From Dasypus novemcinctus (Eukaryota > Chordata > Mammalia > Cingulata > Dasypodidae), in NCBI RefSeq assembly GCF_030445035.2, contig NC_080695.1:52655954-52719953 (forward strand): a DNA stretch of 64,000 nt, in the 5' to 3' direction. Of the stretch, positions 10,256-20,826 are shown piece by piece. The translations under genes were made by a program, and so were the position numbers. Within the stretch, counting starts at the first letter, position 1, and every line of letters starts with the position of its first letter. Below the pieces are notes generated by a model that was not told the DNA's origin, ran no database searches, and saw only the letters and a list, made by a program, of their open reading frames with translations.

Positions 10256-11910
10256 CTCTTTATTTTGACGAATTTAATCAGTTCCTTAGCTTCTTTGTCT
10301 GCTCTTGGAGGTTAATTAGTTGTTATTTTTGCATAGGTGTTATATCTTCTCTTTGTCACTTTTTTCTTCTTATTCTAGTTACTTGTTGTTGGTTAAGTTC
10401 ACTTTAGAGGAAAGTATTAGTGTTGGGGAAAGGCAATTGTGTAAGCAAGGGAAAAGTGTAAAGTAGTATTGGTGATGTATGTTAACAAAGCAAGAATATG
10501 AGATCTGGGAGGATGGAGGTTAGATTCATGTAGATTGTATAGAGTTATAGCTGTAGGTAGAGTACCTTTTATGAAGTAGATGACTGAATATGGGAGGAAT
10601 ATGGTATGAACTACAAAGCTATTGTTTTCATGAGAGAGGGAAAAAGAAAAGAAAGGTAATAGTTTCAAGAGTGGATACCAGACAGAAAACAGAACAAAGG
10701 TATTAGAAATTAAGAGTTAGACACTTTGTGGATCAAAGAACGGGAGGTGGGGGGTGGAATATAGGAGAGACAGTAGATGATAGTGGATATCAAGATGCAG
10801 GGGAAGGGGGATCGTGTAGGTAGCCTAAATCAGTTCACACAGAAATGAGGCAGTGGAGGATGGGAAAACCCAGCAAATGTGAGGTGTTCCCTGTAGCACC
10901 TATTGTGTACTTGAATTAAAATAAAATAAGTGGAAAATGAGGGACAAGAGGGAAAGAGAAAACCGAAAAAAAAACTAATTATAATAAAGAAAAAAAGAAA
11001 GACAAGAAGAAAGGAAGAAAGAAAAAGAGGATGGGCAAACGGTGGGGAACAGATAGGGGGAAGAGAGATACAGGTATACACGTGTCACAATTGCAACACT
11101 ATCTAAAACAACAAGCAAAAAACCCCTAAATAACTGTATAAAAAGAAAAGGACTTTGGGGGACACACTAGGAGAAAAGACTAGGGGATAATGCAATATTA
11201 GCAATCAGGGTGTCAAAAAGAGTAAAAAATAAGATAAAGTGAAAATAAAAAACAAAACAATATGAACCAATAAAGATAAAATGCAAACGTTAAGGTCCAG
11301 GGCACTCAAGGACCCCAGGTAGACCCCAGGGCGTGATGGATTCAGGGGTGGAAAGTCTGAGACACTGAAGACTCAAGAGGTGTGAGTCTGGGGTGTGGAC
11401 CGCCAGAGTCCAGGGGACCCAGACCTGGCAACCTCAAATCTGGTCCACAGAAAGCTTAGGAGCCCCACAGTGCAACACAGCCCTCAGGGATCCCCGTAGC
11501 TGGGTGCCAGCCCCGTGGGGGAAGCCAGGTCCGCGATTTCTATATTGAATGTCTGATCCCTGCAATTCACCTACTCCTCAGGGTTTCAGCCTTTGGACAG
11601 CTCCCTCCCTGTCCTCCCACGCAACGGCCACTTGAGGGCGCCTCTACACCACAGCCAGTTCAATGACCCAGATCCCAAGCCCCGCCAGGTGGGGTGGGCT
11701 TCAGCTGGAAACGCCGAAAACAGACTCTAAGATCCGAAATCCCAAACTTCGCAAAATATTCCCCAATCAGCTTCCAGACGTGACTTCCTCCCTCACTGCA
11801 CCCTACAACAGTCTCCCAATTGTGTCCCCTTATTGCCCAAAATCCAATTCCGTTGCAGATCGGCAGCCGGACCTGTGGGGATGGGGCTCCAGGTGGAAGC
11901 GCTACCCCCC
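10256..11910 (-). promoter_or_regulatory. L1 copy 1 5' UTR
   Basis: The inner part (10256 to about 11102) matches L1 copy 2 (34595 to about 35468), including an A/G-rich tract. Beyond 'acaacaa' the two copies diverge completely. Here the outer ~800 bases are a moderately GC-rich module (11280-11910) with no tandem array; the minus strand starts with six Gs. Mammalian L1 5' UTRs hold the internal Pol II promoter, so this is the presumed promoter. I do not see the YY1-like start found in copy 2, so it is either a different promoter type or slightly 5'-truncated. Confidence 0.75.
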
Positions 11911-11930
11911 TATACATGTTTTAAATATTT
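11911..11930. repeat. Target-site duplication of L1 copy 1 (right)
   Basis: Identical 20-mer to 2877-2896. It directly abuts the G-run at the L1 5' end. Confidence 0.9.
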
Positions 11931-12227
11931 GAGACTAGGTCTGTCCACATCATGTTCCTTGAAAAAGTCATACTTAGAGGTATGACATTTTGATGTCCAT
12001 TTTTAAAAGAGTGTTTTCAAGTTTTTAATTCCAAGTTGTGTGGTAGCTACTAAAGTGTGTGATTTTCTCATTTTTATTCAATTCTGTTCTCTTTCTATAT
12101 TGAAGACTGGAAATAACCCAAAATAGGAAGCCCCAAGAGGAGGGTGGCATTAAGACATGGGTGCTGTGAAGGCCTGATATGCACTACCCTCCACCAAGAG
12201 GTAGGCAGCACCCTGTGAAGAGCCATC
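11931..12227. other. Non-coding stretch right of L1 copy 1
   Basis: A/T-rich sequence with no gene, RNA or recognisable repeat. It is presumed intron of the TANGO1-like locus. Confidence 0.4.
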
Positions 12228-12815
12228 TTTCAGTTTGCCAAAAGCTGCTGGGAGCAGTTTCCTGGAAATGGGTTGGCTTTTACAATGGGAATTTAGTAGG
12301 TTAAAGCTTCCAGTTCTGAGGTGGTACAAGTGCCCAAATCAAGGCCTCCTTAAGAGATGTCTTCTCACCAGGTTGCAGCTGTGGGTGCTCAGGCCCATGG
12401 CAAGACATAATGGTGGCTCCCTTGTCTCTCCCTTCTCCTCCAGACTTACTTTCTCTCTGATGGCAGCTGTGGGTAATCAGGCTCATCACTCCTCTCTCTT
12501 TCACCTTCTCAGGGGGCCTCTCTCCAGTACTCTGGTCTCTTCTGACTCCAGCCTCTGGGACATTTCCCTTGGCCTCTCAGTATTTCTCTTGTCTCCCCAG
12601 CTTTTTTCTCTGTTTCTGCTGCATTTAGTTCTCCATTTATAAAAGATTTACAGAAAGAGGATTAAGACCCACCCTGGGTCATGCAACCTATTTAGAGGCC
12701 CTTAACAGAAGACATTTAATGAAGAGTTCCCATGTACAATAGTTTTACATGCACAGGAATGGATTAGCTCTAACAAGATGGTTATTTTTGGGAGCCACCA
12801 AAAGCTTCAAAGTGT
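12228..12815 (+). repeat. Interspersed repeat, 'agtttgccaaa...' family (copy A)
   Basis: It starts cagtttgccaaaagctgctgg and includes ggttggcttttacaatgggaattta, ggattaagacccaccctgg and 'caggaatggatta'. The same ordered motifs occur at 14243-14693 and partly at 20553-20826. It has no coding capacity. I think it is a non-autonomous DNA transposon or MER-type repeat, but cannot name the family. Confidence 0.65.
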
Positions 12816-13853
12816 CACAAGTTGTAAAATAATTTCTGCTGCAAAGTCCACATAAAATGCTTTTGGCTCTGGTGGGCAGTTCTTGTGCAGCCTGAAAACA
12901 ATCCCACACCCTTGCCAAAGAGAGTGAGTTGCTTCACAGGATGCCAGATGCTGTCATCTCAGCTCCCCCAGCCACAGTGGCTTCTTGAGTCTATCCCCTG
13001 TAAATGGAGGCAGCTCGTGTCTCTCAAATGTCAGCAAACACCCTCTACCCCATCCTTGGGTTTACTCTTGACTGAAGAGATGTCACCAGAAAGTTTTTGG
13101 TTAGGTGCCCAGTTCCTCCCTTGTAGTAAACTTCTTTTGAGAAAAATCACACCAAACAACTTAGAATGTGGCATCTATGACTTAACTGGAGAAGCAATTT
13201 TTTTGATTTGTCTTAGTGAATATGTAGTCTACTACAAGAGCTGCTTTAAGGTATCAAGCTTATATTTATTACTGTTAGTGATCACATTTTTTTGTTCATT
13301 TGAACTTTTTATTGATAATTACAATACTCTATATATTTCCAGGAAATTTTGCTCCTCTAACCTAATAAATGTAAGCCTCACACTTCATGATTAATACCCC
13401 TATAGTTCTTTCTTTTCCTCATTACCAAGATATAAGTGTCAGGGCTTGAAGAGCAGGAGTTGGGATCTTACTGTGTAGGGTTTGTTGACATTTTTCCCAT
13501 CCAAAGCTCTTCTTCTGATTTCTACTCTTGATTTAGACTTTGACTTCTCCTGTGTCTCTTGGGAGACCCCTGGTTTTCATGCTAGTCTGGGCCCTGACCT
13601 GTCCACAATTGCTTGACTCACTGAGAAAACACTGGGCCTGCAGCCAGAGCCCCATCATGTCCTCCTCAAGGGTTAGGGGATACCCCCTCCTTCCTCAGGA
13701 TTATCTGAGCATCTGGGTAACTCTGTGCTTCTGGTGAGGGCCCCAAGTGGGTTAAAGAGCTAGAGATGGAGGAAGGTGGTGGAGGGTTTGTTATTCTTCC
13801 CCACCCAATGTGCAAATCTGAAGAAACCCACAGCAGTTCTCCTGTCTTCCTAG
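12816..13853. other. Non-coding stretch before exon at 13854
   Basis: No supported gene. A 169-codon open frame at 12885-13394 shows no homology I recognise and no compositional bias, so it is treated as chance. It ends in the acceptor 'cctgtcttcctag' at 13841-13853. Confidence 0.4.
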
Positions 13854-13933
13854 ATCCAGGACCTGGTGCAGCTCCCCTGTGGAGCAACAGCTCCAGAAGC
13901 TCATTCCCTGCTGGGGGGACAGAGGAGGGCAAG
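13854..13933 (+). CDS. TANGO1-like proline-rich-domain exon
   Basis: An 80-base exon between cctgtcttcctag and gtaagt. It encodes PGPGAAPLWSNSSRSSFPAG then GTEEGK. This matches, in length and in the ends DPGxG...EGK, the TANGO1 (MIA3) segment immediately before its VNMAPKGPPPFPG exon. In TANGO1 this proline-rich region binds the Sec23/Sec24 inner coat of COPII. No stop is seen inside. It lies on the same strand as the coiled-coil exons 11 kb upstream, and much of that distance is L1 copy 1. Confidence 0.6.
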
Positions 13934-14063
13934 GTAAGTGCTGCCTCACTTTCAATGGCAAGAAGCTATTTCAGGAAACTTGGATAGCTTAGTACAAATC
14001 CTCTCTGGCCTCAGGTTGGTGTGATCACTGATCCCTCTACTGTCTCATTTCCTTTTCAAATAG

Positions 14064-14135
14064 CAAACTCCTCTGCCGAGGCCTGATGGCAGCACTAGTC
14101 CCAGGAGACCACCTGGGGCAGCACCTGGAGAAGCT
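14064..14135 (+). CDS. Candidate proline-rich exon of the TANGO1-like gene
   Basis: A 72-base open segment between ccttttcaaatag and gtaagt, in phase 0 at both ends. It encodes QTPLPRPDGSTSPRRPPGAA plus PGEA. It is proline/arginine-rich like the family's COPII-binding domain, but I cannot align it to a specific TANGO1 or cTAGE5 exon. It may be lineage-specific, alternative or spurious; the good splice sites and phase compatibility with the exon at 13854-13933 are the support. Confidence 0.4.
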
Positions 14136-14242
14136 GTAAGTCCTTAGGGCTGAGGCCTGAAGGGTGTGTGTGCTTGGTCTTTCTGGGAGGAACAGGAGGA
14201 GAAAGACCCTTCTCTCCACTACTTTACTTCTCCTGGTCCATG

Positions 14243-14693
14243 TTTTAGTTTTCTGGTTGCCAAAGTGAGTACCTGCAATAGATTGACTTCAGCAATGGGA
14301 ATTTATTGGCTCATGGTTTTGAGGCTACAAGTCCAAATGAAGGTGTCATCAAGGTGGCACTTACTTCCCAAAGACATCCTTTGTCTTGGCTTTTCTGTCA
14401 CATGGCAATGCATGAGACAGCCTCTCCAGACCTCTTAAGCCATCTCTTCCTAGTTCTGTTGACTTCAGCTTCTGGCCACTCCTTTGTGTCTTTCTGTCTG
14501 TCTGAATTTCATTCTGTTTTATATATAGGACTCCAGTAATAGGATTAAGACCCATCCTCTCTCAGGTGGGCTGAACCTTAACTGAAATAACCTTATCCAA
14601 AGGTCCTACTTACAATGGGTTCACACCCACAGGAATGGATTAAGTTTAAGAACATGTCTTTCCTGGGGGTACTTAGCTCCAGACCACCACAGG
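14243..14693 (+). repeat. Interspersed repeat, 'agttt(g/t)c...' family (copy B)
   Basis: It starts tgttttagttttctggttgcc and runs through 'caatgggaatttattggctcatgg', 'aggattaagacccatcc' and 'cacaggaatggattaa' to 'ccagaccaccacag'. It is the same family as 12228-12815. Confidence 0.65.
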
Positions 14694-15167
14694 GCAGTTG
14701 ATTTTTTTATGGATCTCCTTGACTTGCTGGTGTGCAAAGACAATTCTACGTGGAGTTTGCAAACTACAGCATTGTCTTAGGGACACCACAGAGATTTGCT
14801 ACAGCAAAAGAAGCCAGATCACTTCCAAGAATGGAGGTAGTATCGGGTTTCTAGGGATAGCAGGTGATACTTATAGATGTAAAAAGGAAACTTACTTGGT
14901 TCCTATTGATTGGATGAGGGTTTGCCTTCCTATACAGGCTGGTTTGGAGCAGATGGGCTTTGTTTTGTTTTGTATTTGTCAAACAAAGGGAACTAGGAGC
15001 TTGGTTGGCTATCTAGGCCAGTTAGCTTAGTAGGGATTTCCTGTTTCAAAAGATATTAAGAGGAAGCTCAAGGGAATTCAAAGAGGCAGGAGAGCACAGG
15101 TCTTTTCATTCTCAGGGGCCCCAGGGGCCCAGGGCTTTATTTAATTTTATCACTAGATTACTGAAAT
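14694..15167. other. Non-coding stretch
   Basis: No supported gene. A 110-codon open frame at 14698-15030 has no recognisable homology. A short palindromic 'ggggccccaggggccc' lies near 15116-15131. Confidence 0.35.
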
Positions 15168-15263
15168 GTCTTTTTTTTATTTTAAGGAGGTAGCAGGAAT
15201 TGAATCTGGGACCTCATACATGAGAAGGCGGTGCTCAGCCACTGAACCATGCGTGCTCCCCCT
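15168..15263 (-). mobile_element. Short tRNA-derived SINE, minus strand
   Basis: On the minus strand it reads as a tRNA-like head: an A-box-like TGGTTCAGTGGCTGAGC and a B-box-like AGATTCAATTCC, followed by an A-rich tail (plus-strand T-run at 15171-15182). At ~95 bp it is much shorter than the ~400-bp DAS elements elsewhere and its head is different, so it is a separate SINE type. Confidence 0.7.
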
Positions 15264-16110
15264 GAAATGTGTTTTTGTTGTTATTTATACCTTCTCTCAT
15301 CTTGGACTAGCTGATTACCTGTTTAGAACCTGTGCTGTCATCCTCATTACTGAAAAACATGAAAAGTTCCCCTTCCCTCTTATATTGTATGCTTCAGGCA
15401 ATTTTGAGTGCACTTAGACAAAGGGAGTCCATTGAAATTCCATAATTTATCATTGCCCCATCTGTGTTTGGAAATGTACTATTGCAGAATCCCTCCACTT
15501 ACACCCTTGGTAAAAATTATCTGAATTGTCAGACATTACATAATTTAGTAGAAATGTCGAGTAGGAGTGAAATAGTGAAACATGAAAGACAGCCACGACC
15601 TGGAGGGCGCTTTGCCAGCAAAGGCCCTCTGGGACATTCACATGGTGGGGGTTCTCGTGTGGCCTGTGCAGCTGTTAGAGTTGGTCAGTTCTCTGAACGT
15701 GCCTCACAAGATTTGTCAGCCTTGAAGTCAAAGTACAATTAGTTCTGTTATGGGGACTTCCCACCTCACTTTTCCATAGGATGAAATTCATCTGCATCTC
15801 ATAATATACTTAACATACAGGATTACCTGTGAATTTAGATAAATATAGCTGAGCAGCTCTAACTTTCATGGGTAATGTTTCTGTCTGAAAACACTCTCCC
15901 AGGTCCCCTGCAGGACTCCAGGAATACAATCTCCCCAGAGGGCTCTGTGGCCCTGGGCAGCTGCTCCAGAGATAGAAGACTCCTCTGTCAGGGGGGCAGG
16001 CAGAGGCAGTGAGCAGAGGCCGGCAGGCAGACTGGGGGTTGACACAGCTCTGTCTCTTCCTCTCAGAGACCCTGTTCCCTTTCATTTAGAGCAGGATGGT
16101 CAGATTTAAC
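15264..16110. other. Non-coding stretch with one unexplained open frame
   Basis: An open frame at 15464-15742 (92 codons, Gly/Arg/Ser-rich in the middle) has no homology I recognise. It ends in a stop at 15740 and lacks an obvious start context. The rest has no recognisable feature. Probably intron or an old processed fragment. Confidence 0.3.
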
Positions 16111-16692
16111 TTTTTTTTTTAGACAAATCAATTTTATTGATACATATTAATAAAGCATAAACCCAACCAAAGTGTACAGTCAATGCTATTTGATATAATC
16201 ACAGAGTTGTTCATCTGTCATTTCAATCATTATTAGAGCAAGAGTTCAAGAATTGGAGGTGAGATGTGAGAGGCCTGTGGAAGGATCTGAAGAGTAGCTT
16301 TCATTCTTTGCATAGAGAATGGATCTCTCATCCCCTCTCATTCTTTCTGTTTCCAATATGCGAAGAGTGAGCTTCTGTGGTGTTGCTGAAGGGCCCTGGA
16401 AATAGACAAGTGTCTGCATGGATTGTGCTTTTTCCTTAGTTTAGAATGACCTCTCTTAATGCTTTGGGACAGGTCCCTCTCTCCCCTGCCACCCAAAAGC
16501 CCCTGCCTCTAAGCTGTCCATGGGACTGAATGAGGGGGGTCCAGTTTCCCAGCACGGATGCTCTCTGGAAACCTGGCCAAGGGGAAGGTGCCAGGTGCTG
16601 ACCTGCTTCACCGGGTTTCAGCTTCTGTTGCTCTCAGTGTTTCATCTTTCACATGAGAGTATCTCCAACCTTCACATCCTTCTCCTCTGCAG
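16111..16692. other. Degenerate repeat, then intron before exon at 16693
   Basis: A T-run at 16111-16121 followed by 'caattttattgatacatattaataaagcataaa' looks like a decayed L1 3' end in minus orientation (to about 16240). The rest is non-coding up to the acceptor 'ccttctcctctgcag'. Confidence 0.4.
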
Positions 16693-16847
16693 GTTAATAT
16701 GGCTGCAAGGGGGCCCCCTCTTTCCCAGGACCACCCTTCATGTACTACCCCATGGGATGCCCCCCCCCCCACTGCTGTGATGCTGGCCACCTCCTCCACC
16801 CTGGAGACCTCTTGGACCTCCCCCACCAGCACACCCTCCACCATTCA
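16693..16847 (+). pseudogene. TANGO1-like 'VNM..GPPPFPG' exon (frameshifted)
   Basis: After the acceptor cttctcctctgcag the sequence reads VNMAARG, then with a one-base shift SFPGPPFMYYPMGCPPPP. This corresponds to the TANGO1 exon that starts VNMAPKGPPPFPG and continues P-M-G-G-P-V-P-P-P. The shift lies in or next to the run of Gs and Cs at 16709-16719, and a second shift is likely in the 12-C run at 16760-16771, where a stop otherwise follows. A donor (gtaaga) lies at 16848. Homopolymer shifts could be sequence errors, but two of them, plus the one in the exon at 1477, favour a decaying paralog. Confidence 0.6.
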
Positions 16848-19380
16848 GTAAGAGGATTTGAACAGTATGAATTCTTTACAGCAAAGGTCACAGTTGCTAC
16901 TTGGGTTTTCCAATGCAAGGGCCACCCTGGCTGAGGACATTGTAACCCTCCTCAAGTGTTTAGGACACATGATGGGCTGCATCATCTCCCCCCAGGAGCT
17001 GTCTCTTGGAGACAAAGAAGAAGGTTGATTATAGACAGCCAGAAAGATCAGTTCTGCCACTGTGTTCAGAGCCACAGCCTGTGCCTGGCTCTGTCAGGGC
17101 TAAGACACACCCCTAACTCTAAGAGCTTAAGATACCCCACAGGAAAGTGGCACTGCCATGACATGGCACAGAATATGTGATTGCCTATAATGGAAGCACC
17201 AGTGGAGGGCCCTGGAGTACAAAAGAGGTAGATGGGAAGGGCCTCTAAAATAATCAGGAGGATTTTGAAGAGAAGGAGGAGTTAAATTGGTATGAGAAGG
17301 ATGTTTTTTTACATTCAAATAGGTGAACCTGGAAAGCCATTCCTATTGGGGCAGCACCTTAAGCCTGCAGTTTGACAGCAAATGTGAGGTCCAGGCAGAG
17401 CTGCTAGCAAGGTTGTTGAGATGGCACAAGAGGGGAATGACCTTGATCAAAATGTCCTTGTTGCCATAATGTCCTACTCCATAATTTGAAATGTAGATGA
17501 TATTTTTCCTTTGGAATTATGAAGGTTCTGGATCTGCATGACAGAATCCCAAGTAGGGGGTGGGAAATTTGATTGTATCAGGAAATTGTGTTTGCCTGAA
17601 TTTCCTACACCCCAGTGAAACAAAGTGAAGGCAAGACCTGGTTCACAGGAGCGCTGTGTGGGCCTCCAGAATGAGCGTGACTCTCCGTGGGGCATTCACG
17701 ATCCCCAGCTGGACCTCCATTACCACATCCCCTGCAGCGTCTGGGTTCTCACCTGACTCACAGCCTCACATCCACAAACATACCATGCTGTAGCCTGATT
17801 CTTTGCCTGTGCTCCTGTGCCTCAGCTCCTAATACCAACCCTCCTGGGGGGTCTATTCTGATCCTCAATTTTGTCATGTTTGAGACAGGGATAATAAGGC
17901 CAGTTTTACAGATGAAGAGATAAAGTACATGAAGAGAGCATCTTCCAGAATATCTGGCCCATGTTGGACCTTCACCCTTCTCATAGTTGAAGTGAAAACA
18001 TTTGCACACAACCTTCATTACATTACATTACTTTACACTAATCTATGGCTAGACAGAGTCTGGGCCCAGAGACTCGCAATCCCCATTTCATTGAGTCTGT
18101 GTTATATTAAAATTCAGCTCCTACCAGATAAAAAAAGAGAATGTGTACACAGTTAAATTCTGAGCCTCCATCTGAGATGTGGTGAAGGTTGTTGCATTAC
18201 ATATAGACCCACAGCTGCAGAACACACTGAAGTATTCATCCAGGGGCTGCAGCCATACTGTAGAAGACAAAATGTATGAAGGAAAAATGAGATCAGATTG
18301 AAATAACCAGGGCCCTTTTGCCTTACAGGACGATTATATTGACACTTGAAGAGGACCCTCAGCAGTGGTCAGTAGGCTGTGGCCATTAGAAAGCTAGAAA
18401 AGGTGTCAGATCTGCCTTAAGTTCTGAAGGCTTTCCCTGTCCCATCCTGCTTTCACCCTCCTTCATCTCCTAGGTGTTTTCCCAGTAAACCTCTTGCTAT
18501 CATTCTACCCCCTGTCCAGTGTCTGCTTCCTGGAGGACCAACAACCACCCCCCCAGGCACTGCACCCCCAAGGGGGGTTAACATTTCTTTACTAGGAAAA
18601 AGCCAACACCAAGGTGATGAGGCAGAAGCAAGGTTCCCCTCTGGGGCATTACTGACTGGGAGGGTCCCAGGGAAGCTTCCTGAGTGGAGGAAACATCCAT
18701 GTCCTGCTCTGGGAGATGGTGGTGTGAACTCTTTTGGTCAATGGTCACTGAGCCCCACTGACTGCCAGTTACAGTGTGCCAGATGATAAGACAGACAGAC
18801 AGGTATTTGACTCTGTGGAGGGCCAATTTCTGTGATGGGGAATGTGTGAGGGGCCAGAAGTGGCCAAAAGAAACCAGTAAGAAGACACCACAGTGGTCCA
18901 GGCCCTTGTTAGAGCACCGTAGCAGCAGTTCAGAGGGGCTCTGACAGGAGCTGAGCTGGAAGCAGAGTTTTCTTGTCAAGTCCCACAAGCTCCCACAATC
19001 TGCCTACAATTTCCTTTCTGAGGGATGGACAGAGCAAAAGTCAGTCGTCATGACCCCCTCCCACGGGGAGTGAGCTGGGTGGAAAAGTCTGGCTCCCCTC
19101 TAAGTACTATGATCCATTGCATTCTGTCCTAGCAGCCCTGGGAACCCACAAGGCCTTCCCTCCTGCCAGTTGTGGGAGGTCCCATTTGCCAGCAACCTGG
19201 GTTCCCGGGTGAGACACCAAGGCATCTAGGCCTGGATATTCACAGGCTGCTCCAGGAGAGGCTGTCAACAGCAGGGGGTCAGTAACTAGGCAGGAGCAGA
19301 CATCTGGAGCTGCCTCTGCTGTGAGCAGGACCTTGGCCAAGGGCTAGGATATGTGGTGACCTTGACTTCTGGACTGGGCA
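16848..19380. other. Non-coding stretch
   Basis: About 2.5 kb with no exon, RNA gene or repeat family I can name. Open frames here are short and on both strands. It could hold 3' exons or UTR of the TANGO1-like gene, but nothing is supported by homology. Confidence 0.4.
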
Positions 19381-20100
19381 GGAGCAGCAGGCCTTAGGGA
19401 GTCAGCCAGGGAGAGGCAGAGAGAGAGAGATAAAGATGGAGGAGAAAAATACATGGATATTGAGATGCGGAGGGAGAAAGAAACAAAGATGTACTGAAGG
19501 GGAAAAAATAAAGGAAGGAAGGATGAAAGAACACTAGAGAGAGTCAGGGAGAGAGTGGGGAGGAGATGGATAGAGCCAAAGAGAAGTAATAGCTTGGGAG
19601 AGAGGAAAGGAGACATGCGCATCACACACACAAGCAGAGATCCGGAGATGAACTGAGAGAGAGAAGTTGTCACAGAAGAGCACACAGTAAATGGACACAG
19701 AAGCAGACAACTGGGGGAGGGGGGAGATAAATAATTTAAAAATAAATCTTTAAAAAAAAGAGTATGTATTAGCTATATCTATTACAGTAATTAAAAAAAA
19801 AAGACACAGAGATAAAGGAGAGGAATAGAGGCAGAGATGAAGAGGCCATGACAATTCAGGAGAAGGACCCAGAGCAAGCAGAAGGGAGAGAGAATCAGAA
19901 AGAGACAGAAATATAGAGGAACAGCTAGAGTTGGTGAGAAACAAGGGCAAAGAAATTGGGGGGAAGAGAGAGAGGGAGGTGGGAGGGAAAGAGACACAGA
20001 AGCAGGGAGACAGAAACAGGCAGAGAGAAGCAGCAACAGGGAGCAAAGGGGGGATGGAGGGAGCAGGTGGGGCATGGGGAGAGGGAGTGATGGGCCTGGG
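19381..20100 (+). repeat. Purine-rich low-complexity tract
   Basis: Long GA-rich sequence (gagagaga..., ggaggagaaa..., gagggagg...) on the plus strand, interrupted by a SINE tail at 19667-19757. The long open frames on the opposite strand (Ser/Leu/Pro-rich) follow from this composition and are not genes. Confidence 0.8.
19667..19757 (+). mobile_element. DAS SINE 3' end, 5'-truncated
   Basis: It matches the DAS 3' region: gtcacagaagagcacacag, 'atggacacagaagcagacaa', then gggagataaataa...aaataaatctttaaaaaaaa. The tRNA head is missing. Confidence 0.75.
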
Positions 20101-20552
20101 TTGGAGATCTGGGAGGGTCCTGCAGAGTGGAGGTGTGGGCAAGGCAGGAAGGCCATGGAATCAGGGACTGGGGAGTCCTGGGTGCTGATGCTTTCAGGTC
20201 CATTTGGCCAAGATCTAGAAGGACCATTGCAGTAAGAAATACAGGTCCCCCTCTTTGGCTGGACTGGCTGTGTCCACTCAGGGGATCTGTCACTGAAGGG
20301 GGTGACTTGTGGGAGAGAGGGTGGCCATTTGGCAGGTTTGCCCTGGAGGGCAGGTTTGCTCTGTGGGGAGATGATCCTCAAGCAGTCTCCCACACTGCCC
20401 CAGTCCCTGCTGCACTCCACACCCCCACTAGCTGAGCCCTCATCAGGAGTTTTGCTGTAAAGTAAATACCTATTTGTATGTATACAAAAAACATTCAAAT
20501 TTTAGTGTGTGATCAAGTATAATTTGTCTTTCTCTACCAAATAGCCCCTTGT

Positions 20553-20826
20553 TTTAGTTTGCCAAAAGGATGTTGATGCAAAGTACCAGAAATCTGTTGG
20601 CTTTTATAACAGGGATTTATTTGGGGATAAAAGCTTACAGTTCCAAGGCCACATAATGTCCATTTAAGGCATCAGCAGAGAGGCTTTCTCACCAAAGTCA
20701 GCTCCTGTTGATCTGGCAATATTGCCACGTGGTGAAGCAAGATGGCTGCTGATCTCTGAGGAGGTTCTGCCTTCTCCTTCCAAATCTACTGTCTCCTGGA
20801 GCTCAACTGTGAGCAACCAGATATAG
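20553..20826 (+). repeat. Interspersed repeat split by a solo LTR (left part)
   Basis: It starts ttgttttagtttgccaaaag and includes the stretch from 'ccagaaatctgttggc' through 'gggataaaagcttac' to 'gtgaagcaagatgg'. The same repeat supplies the transduced DNA at 2919-3459 and resembles 12228 and 14243. It resumes at 21455 after the LTR. Confidence 0.7.

Larger units (their letters stand above)
2897..11910 (-). mobile_element. L1 copy 1: near-intact LINE-1 with 3' transduction
   Basis: The 20-bp direct repeat tatacatgttttaaatattt flanks the unit exactly (2877-2896 and 11911-11930), marking one L1-mediated insertion of about 9.0 kb. Read on the minus strand it has a 5' end starting in a G-run at 11910, a 5' UTR to 10256, an intact ORF1 (10255-9287), ORF2 in two overlapping frames (9253-8030 and 8055-5398), a 3' UTR to 3473 and an internal A tail (3460-3472). 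It then carries about 535 bp of non-L1 DNA and a final A-rich tail (about 2897-2918). One ~2-base deletion in an A-run at the ORF2 junction is the only coding lesion I see. The ORFs are highly similar to L1 copy 2. Confidence 0.9.

Noticed and set aside
15464-15742. 92-codon frame with a Gly/Arg/Ser-rich centre
   Set aside because: No recognised homology, no good start or splice context, and a single isolated frame; recorded only as an unexplained stretch.
20127-20498. Long Ser/Leu/Pro-rich open frames on both strands, 19.3-20.5 kb
   Set aside because: They follow from the purine-rich low-complexity tract; overlapping frames on both strands have the same bias, with no domains and no splice or start support.
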